From contig NC_014962.1 in NCBI RefSeq assembly GCF_000186345.1, forward strand, positions 4,368,450-4,432,449: DNA of 64,000 bases. The letters run 5' to 3'. The notes under the pieces are model-generated. The model was not told where the DNA came from and ran no database searches. It saw nothing but the letters and a program-made list of their open reading frames with translations. The position numbers and the translations under genes were made by a program. Shown here piece by piece: positions 8,548 to 18,004 of the stretch. Source of the stretch: Isosphaera pallida ATCC 43644. Lineage in GTDB: Bacteria > Planctomycetota > Planctomycetia > Isosphaerales > Isosphaeraceae. Numbering within the stretch: the stretch's first letter is position 1; each line of letters begins with the position of its first letter.

Positions 8548-8611
8548 CACCTTGAATCAAAATGAACACCCTTGGATTAGGACGGTTTGCTACGCGACGG
8601 GCCGTCGTCGA

Positions 8612-11374
8612 TCAAATCAAGGTCGGATCGTCTTGGGTCAGCACCACGGGATCGACCCCATCCAGGGCGCGGAGTTGGTTGCGAATGGCGTTCAAATCGG
8701 CCACCACAACCACAGCGAGCCGTTGGGGGTCGATCCAACGTTGGGCCAATTCAGCCAAGCGGTCGGCGGTGAGATCGGCCACGTGGTCGTGAAGCTGGTC
8801 GAACTCGTCCAGCGGCTGTTCGTGCAGAAACAGGCTGGAGAATTCCGAGGTCAACCCGGCGGCGGTCTCGAACCGCTGAGGTAACTGCCCGATGAGCGCA
8901 GCGCGGGCCTCGGCGGCTTCGCGCGTTGTGGGGGGCCGATCGCTGGTCAGGTCGATCAGTTCGCGGCGAATCTCCCCCAACGCCTCGGCCAAGCGGTCGG
9001 CTTGAAGCGCGGCAGTGATCCCAAAGAGTCCTCCTTCGCGGCGATGGTCGAAGTGGGACTCGATGGAATAGGTCAGGCCTTTTTCCTCGCGCAAACGAGT
9101 ATTGAGCCGCGAAACGAACTGACCGCCCAAGATCAGGTTGAGGACGGTCAATCCCCAGATGTCGGGATGACGCCGAGGCGGAGCGGGGTGCCCAAGTTTG
9201 ACCACCGCTTGCGAGGCTCCGGGGCGATCGACCACGACGAGCCGTCCGGGACGCTCGGACTTCCACGGGGTACGGGCCAGTTGGGACTTGGGACACGCGA
9301 CAGCGTCGCCGACTTCCGGGGTGGGCACTTCGCCGCCAGGAGGACGCGCGACTAACCAGGCGTCGAGGCGGTCGCGCACCCACTCGGGGTCCAACCGCCC
9401 CACCACGATCCAGACCGCCGCACTCGACCGATGCCGCAACTGGTGAAACGCCCGCAAATCGTCGCGGGTCAGGTTGGCGACGGTCGCCTCGACGCCTTGA
9501 AGCGGCACTCGATAGGGATGATCGACTTCGTAAATCAACCGCAGCCAATGGCGATGCGCCACCGCGTCGGGCGAGTCAGCGGCCGCTTTGAGGGCGGTCA
9601 TGGTTTGGGCGTGGACCCTGGAGAACTCCCGAAGCGGCCAGGAGGGGGCCGAGAGCAGGTCGCTTAGCAGGTCCAACCCCTCGTCAAGGTAGTCGGCCAA
9701 GCCGGAAAACCCCAAATGCGTGCCATCCCAACCGGCCCAGGCCGAGACCGTCGCGCCCAACGACTCGAAGGCGGCGGCGAAGGTGTCGGGGTCGCGGCGT
9801 TGGGTTCCCAGGGTCAAACACGCAGCGGTAAGACGGGCCAACCCGCCCAGGCTAGGAGGGTGACTGGAGGCACCAGCCCGAAACGAGGTGCGAATGGTGA
9901 CCAGCGGGGTTTCCCGCCGGGGGAAGACCCAAAGCGTCGCCCCGTCGCTCAACGTGAAGGCTAACGGGCGAGGCGGGCGAGGTGGGGACGAGACCGGCGG
10001 CGACACCACCGCGACAGGGTTGGGCATGGTCACGAAACGACGGTTCGATCGGCCGGTGACATCCAGTTGGACTCGGGGACGATCGGCCAACCAACGCTGG
10101 GCGGCGGCGGCCAGGTCTTGCGGAGTCCGCGTCGCCATCGCCTCGAGCGGGGACAACCAGGCCAGAGGGTCACCCCGAAAGACTTGGGCAGCATTGAGTT
10201 GGTCGGCTAGACCGCCGAATCCCCCTACCCTCTCCAGCGCGGTGATCGCCGCGACCCGTTTGCGCAGATGGGCGGCATTCAACTCCTCCGGAGTGACGCC
10301 GTGACAGGCCACTGCGCGCAGCTCCCGCTCCAGAATCTCCCGAACCGCCTGGGCCGATCGCCCTGGACGCAACCCCACAACGACCGCAAAACTGCCCGCC
10401 AGCAGCCGCCCCCACTGGGAACAAGAGACCTCGGTAGCCAGTTCCGACTCGATCACCAACGCCCGATGCAACCGCGACCCGCGACCACCACAAAGCGTCT
10501 CAGCCAGTAACTCCAAAGTCGGGTCGTCGGGATCGTCCATCGCGCAGCTGGGCCACATCTCGTAGAGCCGATCGACCTCGACCCGATCATGCAAGCGAAT
10601 CCAACGATCCGCCTCCAAACGCGGCGGCGCAGGGGCCGGACGATCCCAACGCGCCCCGCCGTCGATCGCCTCAAACCAGTGTTCGATCCGCTCCCAAGCG
10701 CGGTCGGGATCGAACGCACCGGCGACGCACAGGCAGGCGTTGGCCGGGGTGTAATGACGACGCAGGAAGCCCACGCATTCGTTGAGTTCGACCGCCTCGA
10801 CCTCCTCGATTACGCCGATAGGCGTCCAGGAATAGGGGTGACCGGGCGGAAAGAGGGTTTCGGCCAGCAGGCTCCAGACCCGTCCGTAGGGTTTGTTGGT
10901 GTAATCCTGGTCGGCCTCGTTGCGAATGACCCCCTGTTGAACCGCCAGCTTCTCGGGCGTGAGGGCTGGAACGAGGTTGGCCATCCGGTCCGCCTCCATC
11001 GCCAGGGCGACATCGAGATGGTCCGGCGGCAGATCGACGACGTAGTTGGTGCGATCGGGAGCGGTCGAGGCATTGACCCGCGCGCCGAGGCGTTGCAACG
11101 GTCCCACGAAGTCGCTGGGATAATGCTGCGACCCGGTGAACATCAGATGCTCGACCAGATGGGCTAGGCCGCGGCGGTGAGGCGGATCATCTTTGGAACC
11201 GACCCGATACCAAAGGTTGACGGCGACCATCGGCGTTTCATCCCGAGGGGCCAGGATCACCTCCAGCCCATTGGCCAGAACCCGACGCCGGGGCGGTTTG
11301 AGAAACCCAGCGAACCAGGACGCCAACGATTCCGAACCGGAAACCAACGAGCTGGAATCCTCCGGCCCACTCAT
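8612..11374 (-). CDS. Fused two-unit M16 family zinc metallopeptidase
   Basis: Pitrilysin/insulinase-type (M16) peptidase that cleaves peptides inside a clam-shell chamber. The first half carries the inverted zinc motif HLVEH in RGLAHLVEHLMFTGS, with the distal Glu in GVIRNEADQDY. The second half is the non-catalytic partner, with SYSIESHFDHRREGGLFGI-like features near residues 790-815. At 920 residues it is a single-chain fusion of the two roughly 450-residue units that other bacteria often encode separately. The start ATG at 11374 has GGAGG nine bases upstream; the longer frame to 11476 adds unlikely sequence. No signal peptide is obvious, so location is undecided. It appears monocistronic. 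Confidence 0.92.
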   Translation of the reverse strand: MSGPEDSSSLVSGSESLASWFAGFLKPPRRRVLANGLEVILAPRDETPMVAVNLWYRVGSKDDPPHRRGLAHLVEHLMFTGSQHYPSDFVGPLQRLGARVNASTAPDRTNYVVDLPPDHLDVALAMEADRMANLVPALTPEKLAVQQGVIRNEADQDYTNKPYGRVWSLLAETLFPPGHPYSWTPIGVIEEVEAVELNECVGFLRRHYTPANACLCVAGAFDPDRAWERIEHWFEAIDGGARWDRPAPAPPRLEADRWIRLHDRVEVDRLYEMWPSCAMDDPDDPTLELLAETLCGGRGSRLHRALVIESELATEVSCSQWGRLLAGSFAVVVGLRPGRSAQAVREILERELRAVACHGVTPEELNAAHLRKRVAAITALERVGGFGGLADQLNAAQVFRGDPLAWLSPLEAMATRTPQDLAAAAQRWLADRPRVQLDVTGRSNRRFVTMPNPVAVVSPPVSSPPRPPRPLAFTLSDGATLWVFPRRETPLVTIRTSFRAGASSHPPSLGGLARLTAACLTLGTQRRDPDTFAAAFESLGATVSAWAGWDGTHLGFSGLADYLDEGLDLLSDLLSAPSWPLREFSRVHAQTMTALKAAADSPDAVAHRHWLRLIYEVDHPYRVPLQGVEATVANLTRDDLRAFHQLRHRSSAAVWIVVGRLDPEWVRDRLDAWLVARPPGGEVPTPEVGDAVACPKSQLARTPWKSERPGRLVVVDRPGASQAVVKLGHPAPPRRHPDIWGLTVLNLILGGQFVSRLNTRLREEKGLTYSIESHFDHRREGGLFGITAALQADRLAEALGEIRRELIDLTSDRPPTTREAAEARAALIGQLPQRFETAAGLTSEFSSLFLHEQPLDEFDQLHDHVADLTADRLAELAQRWIDPQRLAVVVVADLNAIRNQLRALDGVDPVVLTQDDPTLI

Positions 11375-11858
11375 CACAGCACGCCTCCGACTCAAACCAA
11401 ACCAAACCAAACCAAAACGAAACGGGACCGACCTCCCTCGACGAAAGCGTTGGTCGCCACGCGGGTTCCACAACACATCGGTACTGAACCACCTTGAAGA
11501 ACAAGTGGAGTGTGCGCGAAGCTGGGAACAGCTACAATGAGTCCTGGGACGAGACGGCTCCAGGAACGCGGTGGGAATCCCTCACTCCCCCCTTTCCAAC
11601 ACCCCACGCCGCGCGATTTGCGCGTCACAACGATCTTCCTCCACCGTGACGCCCAAGGCAGAGCGACGTTCCAACGCGACCAGACGGACCTCTCCCCCAG
11701 GAAGCGGCTGCCTTGTCGCGGACTCCCACTGCCGCTTTTTCCGTGCGTCCCCCGTCGCGGTTTGATTCGCTCCGACCCAATTGATTGGATTGAGTGGGAA
11801 CCAGTTCAACCGCGCCAACGTCCAACAAGACCGACGACCCGATGAGGCGAGGCGTTCC
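11375..11858. other. Divergent intergenic region, M16 peptidase / PP2C
   Basis: 484 bases between the divergent starts of the M16 peptidase (minus) and the PP2C phosphatase (plus). It must contain both promoters, but no clear boxes were found. A pentanucleotide repeat at 11393-11412 is listed separately. The frames that cross the region have no recognisable family features. Confidence 0.5.
11393..11412. repeat. Pentanucleotide microsatellite (CAAAC)4
   Basis: Four perfect CAAAC units, followed by a degenerate CAAAA unit to 11417. The array lies in the 5' leader of the M16 gene, just upstream of its GGAGG site. Slippage there could alter leader length but not the reading frame. Confidence 0.85.
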
Positions 11859-13019
11859 GTGAAGTGGGAAGAGGTCATTCTTGACGCCGCCGAAACCGAC
11901 ACCGGAGTTCGGCGTGCCAACAACCAGGACAGCTTCGCCGTTGTCCGCGCCACCAACCCCGAAGCTTGGCGCAAACATGGCCACGTCTTCCTCGTGGCCG
12001 ACGGCATGGGAGCCCACGCGGTGGGTGAACTCGCCAGCAAAATGGCGTGCGACCACATTCCCCACACCTATAAACGCCTCGCCAAGGACTCCCCCGAGGA
12101 GGCGCTGATCCGCGCTTATCGGGACGTGGCTCAGCAGATCTACACCAAGTCCAAAGCCAATCGCGACTTTGAGGGCATGGGCACCACTTGCTCGGCTCTG
12201 GTCTTGGGACCCGAAGGGGCGCTGATTGCCCATGTGGGCGACTCCCGCATCTATCGCACCCGCAGCGACGTGATTGATCAACTGACCTTCGATCATAGTC
12301 TGGTCTGGGAACTCCGGCGCAAAAGCGGTTTGCCGTTGGACGACGACGCCAACGACGTGAATGCCCGCAAGAACGTTATCACCCGCAGTCTGGGACCAGA
12401 CCCCGAAGTCACCGTTGACATCGAAGGACCGCTCGCGGTCAAGACCGGCGACGTGTTCCTGCTTTGTACCGACGGGCTTTCCGGCCAGGTACGCGACCCT
12501 GAGCTTGGTCTGTTCTGCGGCCACCTACCCCCCGAGGAAGCGACCCGCGCTTTGCTTCAGCTGGCCAACCTCCGCGGCGGCCCCGACAACATCACCGTCA
12601 TCGTGGTCCGGGTCGGCCCCTGGGTCGATCCCGACGCCTCCCACGACAACCAACCCGTTGCCGCCGCCCCCGCCGCGGGTCGCAAGTTCTCGCTGGGCGG
12701 TCTGCTCGGCTCGCTGCGCAAACCGGCCGAGCCACCCGTCGAGGAGGAGGAGCCCTATCGCTCGTTCGAGTGCCCGCTGACCGCCGAGGCGGTCGAAAAG
12801 TACGCGGAGTTCGTCGCCCGCGTCGAACAACTCGCCCACGAACACACCTGGCCGGCCGACTTCACCCAACTCGACAAGCTACGCGCCCGCTGGCTGGACG
12901 CCTTGTCGCATCAACGTCTCCACACCGCCCTGCGTGCCATCGGCGAGGCGATCGTGTTGCTCGGCCTGGCCAAACGAGTCTTCTTCAAGAATCGAGCGGC
13001 AGCCGCCTCCTCGGGATAA
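11859..13019 (+). CDS. PP2C-type Ser/Thr protein phosphatase with C-terminal extension
   Basis: Metal-dependent phosphatase that removes phosphate from Ser/Thr, usually opposing Hanks-type kinases. The core (about 8-250) has all main motifs: RRANNQDSF, VADGMGAHAVGELAS, GTTCSALVL, HVGDSRIYR, CTDGLSG and GGPDNITVIVV. An Ala/Pro linker follows, then a helical extension (about 285-386) with no recognised domain. GTG at 11859 is chosen because GAGG lies upstream and the phosphatase core begins at once; a TTG at 11781 would add 26 unlikely residues. No kinase gene is adjacent, so the target is unknown. Confidence 0.92.
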   Translation: MKWEEVILDAAETDTGVRRANNQDSFAVVRATNPEAWRKHGHVFLVADGMGAHAVGELASKMACDHIPHTYKRLAKDSPEEALIRAYRDVAQQIYTKSKANRDFEGMGTTCSALVLGPEGALIAHVGDSRIYRTRSDVIDQLTFDHSLVWELRRKSGLPLDDDANDVNARKNVITRSLGPDPEVTVDIEGPLAVKTGDVFLLCTDGLSGQVRDPELGLFCGHLPPEEATRALLQLANLRGGPDNITVIVVRVGPWVDPDASHDNQPVAAAPAAGRKFSLGGLLGSLRKPAEPPVEEEEPYRSFECPLTAEAVEKYAEFVARVEQLAHEHTWPADFTQLDKLRARWLDALSHQRLHTALRAIGEAIVLLGLAKRVFFKNRAAAASSG

Positions 13020-13147
13020 AGGAAGAACGGGGACCACCCAGGCTTCCCCAATCCCCTTGATCCCCCCGTTGAAACGGGTCACCAAACCGGATCTCACACG
13101 CGATTCTCCCCGTTGGAACCTCTCCTTCACACCTCGACCCCGCGACG

Positions 13148-13663
13148 ATGATCGAACTCACCGAAGCGCCTCTGAATCCCACCGCCCTTCTCGAACGAGC
13201 CCGCTCCACCAAGGCGGGGGGACTTTGCCTCTTTCTGGGGACGGTACGCGACCTAACCGGCGACCGCGCGACCGCCTCGCTCGATTACGAGGCCCATCCC
13301 GAAATGGCCCGGCGCAAAATGGCCGAACTCGACGAGACCGCGCGACGACGCTGGCCGCTGCTGGCTGTGGAGATCGCCCACCGTTTGGGTCACCTTGAAC
13401 CCGGCGAGATCGCCGTGGTCGTCGTGGTCGCCTCGGCCCATCGGGGCGACGCGTTCGAGGCCTGCCGCTGGATCATCGACACCTTCAAACAAGTCGTGCC
13501 AATCTGGAAGCGGGAAAACTGGGCCGACGGCTCCTCCGAATGGGTTCACCCCGGCCAGGACAATCCGCCCATCCCTCCGCCTCCGCCGTCACCCCCCACG
13601 TCCGCCTCTCCCCCAACCCTTTCCCCCTCTCCCACCGCCGTCTCCCAGGTGGATCACCTATGA
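13148..13663 (+). CDS. moaE: Molybdopterin synthase catalytic subunit MoaE
   Basis: Large subunit of molybdopterin synthase, which places sulfur from MoaD onto cyclic pyranopterin monophosphate. Visible features are FLGTVRDLTGDR, LDYEAHPEMARRKM, HRLGHLEPGEIAVVVVVAS and AHRGDAFEACRWIID, then the catalytic Lys region VPIWKRENW. The conserved domain ends near residue 138; the last 33 residues are a Pro/Ser tail not typical of the family. The stop overlaps the start of moaA (ATGA), so the two are translationally coupled. No moaD is seen next to it. Confidence 0.95.
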   Translation: MIELTEAPLNPTALLERARSTKAGGLCLFLGTVRDLTGDRATASLDYEAHPEMARRKMAELDETARRRWPLLAVEIAHRLGHLEPGEIAVVVVVASAHRGDAFEACRWIIDTFKQVVPIWKRENWADGSSEWVHPGQDNPPIPPPPPSPPTSASPPTLSPSPTAVSQVDHL

Positions 13664-14685
13664 CTCCCCTCCCCACCAAACCACCCTCCCCGCCTCCGCT
13701 CCCTTTGATCGACGGTTTTGGACGCATTCACAATAACCTGCGCATCAGCGTGACCGACCGCTGCAACATCCGTTGCGTCTATTGCATGCCCGAAACGGTT
13801 CAGTTCCTTCCCCGCGCGGAGATCCTCAGCTTCGAGGAAATTGAACGGGTCGTCCGAGTAGCCGTCGGCTTGGGAATTAACAAACTGCGTCTGACCGGAG
13901 GCGAGCCGTTGGTCCGACGCGATCTGACCAAGCTGGTAGCGCGTCTGACGGCGATCCCCGGCATCCAGGATGTCGGCCTGACCACTAACGGCCTTCTGCT
14001 GGGTCCACTGGCTCAACCGTTGTGGGACGCCGGTTTGCGACGTATCAACGTGAGCCTCGACACCCTCGACCCCGTCTCCTTCCGCGAATTGACCAGACGC
14101 GACGGCTTGGAGCAGGTCATCGAAGGCATCCTAGCCGCCAAACGGGCCGGATTCGACCCGGTCAAAATCAACGCCGTGGCCATCAAGGGGGTCACCGAAA
14201 GCCAGGTAGTCCCCCTGGCGCGATTCTGTCGGGAACACCATCTTGAAATGCGTTTTATTGAATATATGCCGCTTGACGCTGAGAACCGCTGGGAACGCGA
14301 CAAGGTGCTGTTCGCCGAGGAGATTCTCAACCTGCTGACTGAGGCGTTCGGCCCCCTAAGGCCGTCTCCCAACCAGGATCCCCGCGCCCCGGCCCAGGAT
14401 TACGACTACCTCGACGGCGGCGGACGGGTTGGTCTCATCGCCTCGGTGAGCCGACCGTTTTGCGCCAGTTGCAACCGGGTTCGGCTCACCGCCGACGGCA
14501 AATTGCGCCACTGCCTCTTCGCGCTGGAGGAAACCGATCTACGCGCCTTGTTGCGCGGTGGGGCCGACGACGAGACAATCGCCCAGGCGATTCGGGACAA
14601 CGTCGCGGCCAAGTGGGAAGGTCATGAGATCAACACCGCGCGATTCATCAAGCCGGAGCGCCTCATGCACTCCATCGGCGGTTGA
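13660..14685 (+). CDS. moaA: GTP 3',8-cyclase MoaA (radical SAM)
   Basis: Radical-SAM enzyme that catalyses the first step of molybdenum cofactor synthesis, turning GTP into 3',8-cyclo-7,8-dihydro-GTP. The N-terminal cluster motif is CNIRCVYC, followed by LRLTGGEPLVRRDL. The C-terminal 4Fe-4S cluster cysteines are in CASCNRVRLTADGKLRHC. The 341-residue chain ends in the functional Gly-Gly (HSIGG). The ATG at 13660 overlaps the moaE stop by four bases and is preceded by AGGTGG; an upstream in-frame ATG at 13540 lies inside moaE and is rejected. Confidence 0.97.
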   Translation: MTPLPTKPPSPPPLPLIDGFGRIHNNLRISVTDRCNIRCVYCMPETVQFLPRAEILSFEEIERVVRVAVGLGINKLRLTGGEPLVRRDLTKLVARLTAIPGIQDVGLTTNGLLLGPLAQPLWDAGLRRINVSLDTLDPVSFRELTRRDGLEQVIEGILAAKRAGFDPVKINAVAIKGVTESQVVPLARFCREHHLEMRFIEYMPLDAENRWERDKVLFAEEILNLLTEAFGPLRPSPNQDPRAPAQDYDYLDGGGRVGLIASVSRPFCASCNRVRLTADGKLRHCLFALEETDLRALLRGGADDETIAQAIRDNVAAKWEGHEINTARFIKPERLMHSIGG

Positions 14686-15462
14686 AACAAGGTGATTACG
14701 ACCACGTCGTGCAGCAGGGCGTTTCAGGACCAATCCCGATCGGATCGTTTGTTGGAGACGGCAATCGGCTCCGTTCCCAGCAAGGAATGGCCCTCTTTCA
14801 AGGCCAAGTCGGATCGGCTCTCCGGGGTCGTCAAGCTTTCGCGCGGGATCCAGGCCAAATTGAGTCCCGGCCGCCGTTCCCAAGCCCATCGGCCACGATT
14901 GTTCCCACCGCCACTGCCACGACTCGCGCCTCTCGTGTTCATCATTACTTCTAAGTAAGAGGATCTCTGTATTACCTCAGACTGCGTCCTTCCGAGCGAC
15001 GGCGACTTTGGAAACGTCGGGGTTGATTCTGGTTCGGGAGTGTGCGGAAATCAGGAGGGACTACCCCAATCGAGGAAGGAAGGATCACCCGGTGTGGTTT
15101 CGGTGGCACAACGCTTGAGCGAAGAGACAACGGACGTTAAGGTTGCGCGATTCCCGATTCGATCGGCGAGCTGAGGATCATCGGGTTGGTGGCAACCAGA
15201 TCAGGGAGCGGTTTTGGGAGTCTCCCATTCGAGTTGCAAGTCCGCCGGGTTCGCCCAGATCCTGTTGTTCTGTTGGTCTTTCGCGGTTTTCGCTCGCTCT
15301 CGAATCGATTGGCTTTTCTCGATCCGCTTCGACACGCCTCGCGCCGCACAAGCCGTCGGGTTGGCTCATGGGGCCGAATCCGCGGGATGGATGACCAGTC
15401 GAGTTGATCCCCCCTCGTTTCCCTCGTCGTGTTCATGTTCGCAAGGAGATCCGCAGCCTCTT
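14686..15462. other. 777-base gene-free stretch after moaA
   Basis: The longest stretch without a supported gene in the window. Small frames occur but lack family features and have poor starts. I looked for RNase P, SRP RNA, tmRNA and riboswitch signatures and recognised none. An AT-richer patch lies at about 14935-14985. The leader of the following YkgJ-like gene begins within it, with AAGGAG at 15447-15452. Confidence 0.45.
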
Positions 15463-16053
15463 ATGTCCGACCCGACCCGCCATGCCGATTGCGACTCGCC
15501 AACTTCTCTGGAGAACCCGGGCGCGATCAGTTGGTACGCGCAGGGTTTACGGTTTGCCTGCACCCGCTGCGGCGCGTGTTGCACGGGTGAGCCTGGGCAT
15601 GTCTGGGTGGATGGTGAGGAAATCGCGCGGTTGGCGACGTTTTTGGGGATGTCGGTGGAGGAGTTTGGACGGCGTCACCTGCGGGCGTTGGCGTCGGGAT
15701 ATAGTCTCAAGGAACGTCCCAACGGCGACTGCGAGTTTTGGGATCGTCAACGGGGATGCACGGTCTACGCCGCCCGTCCCGACCAGTGCCGAACCTGGCC
15801 ATTCTGGCCCGAGCATGTGCGAACCGCTCAGGATTGGGCCGAGGTGACTGAAGTTTGCCCGGGGGCCGGTCGCCCCGATGGGCGTTGGTATTCCCGCGAG
15901 TGGATCGACGCGGCCACGCTGTTGACCGCCAGCCGTTGGTCCGGGCAGGGGGCCCCTGCGGACAACCTAGTAGCGCGGGCCGAGCTTCCAGCCTCGACCC
16001 ACGAGGTCTGCGGTCCGGACGCGGTTGTGAACCCAAAGGATCCCACCCCGTGA
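15463..16053 (+). CDS. YkgJ-type Cys-cluster (zinc/iron-chelating) protein, first copy
   Basis: 196-residue protein of the YkgJ/UPF0153 family, proposed to bind zinc or an Fe-S cluster. Cysteines lie in FACTRCGACCTGEPGHVW, in the middle (GDCEFWDRQRGCTVYAARP) and in DQCRTWPFWPEHV, with a last Cys in EVCPGAG. The ATG at 15463 follows AAGGAG by ten bases; the longer frame to 15214 is rejected. The stop overlaps the GTG start of the next gene (GTGA), which encodes a second protein of the same family. Function is unknown. Confidence 0.85.
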   Translation: MSDPTRHADCDSPTSLENPGAISWYAQGLRFACTRCGACCTGEPGHVWVDGEEIARLATFLGMSVEEFGRRHLRALASGYSLKERPNGDCEFWDRQRGCTVYAARPDQCRTWPFWPEHVRTAQDWAEVTEVCPGAGRPDGRWYSREWIDAATLLTASRWSGQGAPADNLVARAELPASTHEVCGPDAVVNPKDPTP

Positions 16054-16643
16054 GCAACGAACTCGAACACGCACTGGCGTTTGGACCTTCCCAGGGCGAA
16101 GGGGTTGCCCCCTCGCCCAGCACACCCTCGCCCGCTGGCCTGCCTGCGGGATTTTTGGAGGAATTGCGGCAGTTGTACGATGATCTGGGGATCGAGTTGG
16201 CTAAGTGGGGTCCGGTTTGCGCCTTGTCGGGACGCTGCTGCCGGTTCCACGAGTTCGACCATGTCTTGTTTCTCTCCGAACCAGAAGCGCGGTTCCTAGC
16301 GAGTGAGGCCCCCGCGCCGCTTCGGCCTCTCGACGCCGGCGCGACCTGCCCTTGGCAGGACGATCGGGGGCGCTGCCAGGCGCGTCAGGCGCGGCCGCTG
16401 GGATGTCGGATCTCCTTTTGCGATCCTTCGTTTCAGGAAGCCATGCCCGTGGTGGGCGAGGCATTCCTGAAACGCCTCAAGGCGTTGACCATGCGGTACG
16501 GTCTCGCCTGGAACTACGCGCCGTTGCATCATCAACTGCGACGGTTGCGGGACGAGGGCGTCGTTCAGTTGGACCTGGAGGAGCCTCGTTCTCCCAAACC
16601 GTGGGTGGCGGATCACTCCGCGCCGTCGGGTTTGTCGGCTTGA
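16050..16643 (+). CDS. YkgJ-type Cys-cluster protein, second copy
   Basis: 197-residue second member of the YkgJ-like family, coupled to the first by a four-base GTGA overlap and preceded by AAAGGA. Cysteine groups are [36 protein letters not shown] and [12 protein letters not shown]. It differs strongly from the upstream copy in sequence and ends with a helical tail. The overlap suggests that the two act together, perhaps as a heterodimer; that is inference. Confidence 0.85.
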   Translation: MSNELEHALAFGPSQGEGVAPSPSTPSPAGLPAGFLEELRQLYDDLGIELAKWGPVCALSGRCCRFHEFDHVLFLSEPEARFLASEAPAPLRPLDAGATCPWQDDRGRCQARQARPLGCRISFCDPSFQEAMPVVGEAFLKRLKALTMRYGLAWNYAPLHHQLRRLRDEGVVQLDLEEPRSPKPWVADHSAPSGLSA

Positions 16644-16780
16644 CTCGTAGGGGAAGCAACGGTGGAAAGATCCAGGTCGGGCGTCTTGCGTTGTTCACAC
16701 TCCGCGTCCTCCCTTGGAGTCCTCAAGTCGCCAGGAGATTCCGGGACGCGGGATTCATCCATGCCGCCGGAGACTCGGTC

Positions 16781-17161
16781 GTGACCAAGAAGGATATCGT
16801 CAAGCGGATCTCCGACGAGGTTGGCCTGACCCAGTTGAAAACCAAGCAGATCGTTCAACTCACCCTGGACGCGATTATTCAAACGCTGGTCCAGGAAGGG
16901 CAGATCGAGCTGCGCAATTTCGGCGTGTTCAAAGTCAAGCGGCGGGCCGCCCGCAAAGCGCGCAATCCCCGAACCGGAGCCAAGGTGACGGTCCCGGCCA
17001 AAACGGTCGTGACCTTCAAGCCGGGCAAGGAAATGGAGGATTTGGTCAGAAGCATGAATCCTGACGATCTTCCGCTATTGGCGGAGGCCGCGGATGCCGA
17101 TGAATCCAATAGTCGTCCGGCTGCCTCGCCCAAACGGGCCGCCGCCCGCCACCGCGCGTAA
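16781..17161 (+). CDS. HU/IHF-family DNA-binding protein
   Basis: Nucleoid-associated protein that bends DNA as a dimer. The HU fold spans about residues 1-95: [16 protein letters not shown] at the start, [20 protein letters not shown] in the arm region and [19 protein letters not shown] with the intercalating Pro. A tail of about 30 residues, acidic then Ala/Pro/Arg-rich, is added. The GTG at 16781 has GGAG eight bases upstream; the nearby ATG at 16761 is in another frame. HU and IHF subtypes cannot be told apart safely. Confidence 0.92.
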   Translation: MTKKDIVKRISDEVGLTQLKTKQIVQLTLDAIIQTLVQEGQIELRNFGVFKVKRRAARKARNPRTGAKVTVPAKTVVTFKPGKEMEDLVRSMNPDDLPLLAEAADADESNSRPAASPKRAAARHRA

Positions 17162-17466
17162 CCCAAGCGCTCGTCGCGGGGCCAACGTCGGGGTTGCCCC
17201 GGCTTGTCGGGGCGGTGTCCGGTGGAGAGGCCAAGTCGGCGTGGATGGTTTTGGTCCCACGCGATCCTCGGCGGAGCCGGGGGCCGTTGGGACGGCACGG
17301 CCCCGAGGCGGCGATCGGCCAGACGGATGGCTCGATTCCCCCGCCTCGATCCCGGCCTCGGGCGGCGCGTTCGCGTCACGAAGCCTTGGGAGCCGCCCGC
17401 AGGGCGCGCCCCTTCCTTCGTTCCCGCCGCGACCCGCCTCCCCCCACCTGGCGGAAGGATTCCCCG
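17162..17466. other. Gene-free stretch between HU and small lipoprotein genes
   Basis: 305 bases of very GC-rich sequence with no supported gene or clear signal other than GGAAGGA just before the ATG at 17467. Confidence 0.4.
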
Positions 17467-17700
17467 ATGCGCAAGACCAGGACGGCGTTGTTGGCGTTGG
17501 GAGCGGTCATCGCCCTGGCCCAGGGCTGCGCCCCCATTCCCCTGCCTCGTTACGCGGCCTACCCGCCCAAGCGGGTCGAGCAACTCCTGTACGAGTCCGA
17601 AAACCTTCGTCAAATCGGCGACGAGTGGAACCGCTTCTGGTTCCTCGACCAACCCTCGCACCTGACCCCCTACCGCACTCACGGTGGTCTAGGCTTCTGA
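17467..17700 (+). CDS. Small predicted lipoprotein
   Basis: 77-residue exported protein. The N-terminus MRKTRTALLALGAVIALAQG followed by Cys is a signal peptide with a lipobox-like end, so lipid attachment at Cys21 is likely, although Gln at -2 is not typical. The mature part has a helical segment (KRVEQLLYESENLRQIGDEW) and ends in FLDQPSHLTPYRTHGGLGF. I believe similar short proteins with this DQPSHLTP-type ending occur in other planctomycetes, but that is recollection and should be checked. GGAAGGA lies upstream. No function is assigned. Confidence 0.75.
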   Translation: MRKTRTALLALGAVIALAQGCAPIPLPRYAAYPPKRVEQLLYESENLRQIGDEWNRFWFLDQPSHLTPYRTHGGLGF

Positions 17701-17748
17701 GCGCGACTCGCCCGCGAATCCGCTTGGACCAAAACCATCGCGACCGCA

Positions 17749-17783
17749 CCCGAGCCGAATCTTCCCCGCGCGTTCGGCTCGGG
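17749..17783 (+). terminator. Hairpin terminator after the small lipoprotein gene
   Basis: A perfect 11-bp inverted repeat, CCCGAGCCGAA at 17749-17759 and TTCGGCTCGGG at 17773-17783, with a 13-base loop, 48 bases past the stop. It has no clean T-run but a strong stem. Confidence 0.6.
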
Positions 17784-17886
17784 CTTGCGCTCTGCGCTGG
17801 TTGATTCCACCCATTGCGACCCGTCATGAGATCCGGGAAAGCCGGTCGGGTGTCGCTTTTCCCCCGCTTCGCCGTAAGATTGGTCA

Positions 17887-17912
17887 AACCGCGTTAATCG
17901 TTAATCGCGGTT
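17887..17912. promoter_or_regulatory. Near-palindrome upstream of the GldF-type gene
   Basis: AACCGCG at 17887-17893 and CGCGGTT at 17906-17912 flank two direct TTAATCG-like units. The AT-rich centre in GC-rich surroundings and the position upstream of the export genes make it an operator candidate. No regulator is known for it. Confidence 0.3.
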
Positions 17913-18004
17913 CTTAAGCTGTTTGGATTCGACCCATCAGCCCCGCGCCCTCGCCGGCTCGTCCCTTGCGGCCTCTTCTCCCCGCCGCGGCGACCCGGAT
18001 CAAC

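Noticed and set aside
14686-15462. Structured RNA (RNase P, SRP RNA, tmRNA or molybdenum-cofactor riboswitch) in the long gap after moaA
   Set aside because: None of the conserved core sequences could be found by eye on either strand.
16761-16781. ATG at 16761 as a start for the HU/IHF gene
   Set aside because: It is out of frame with the HU domain. The GTG at 16781 is in frame and has GGAG eight bases upstream.
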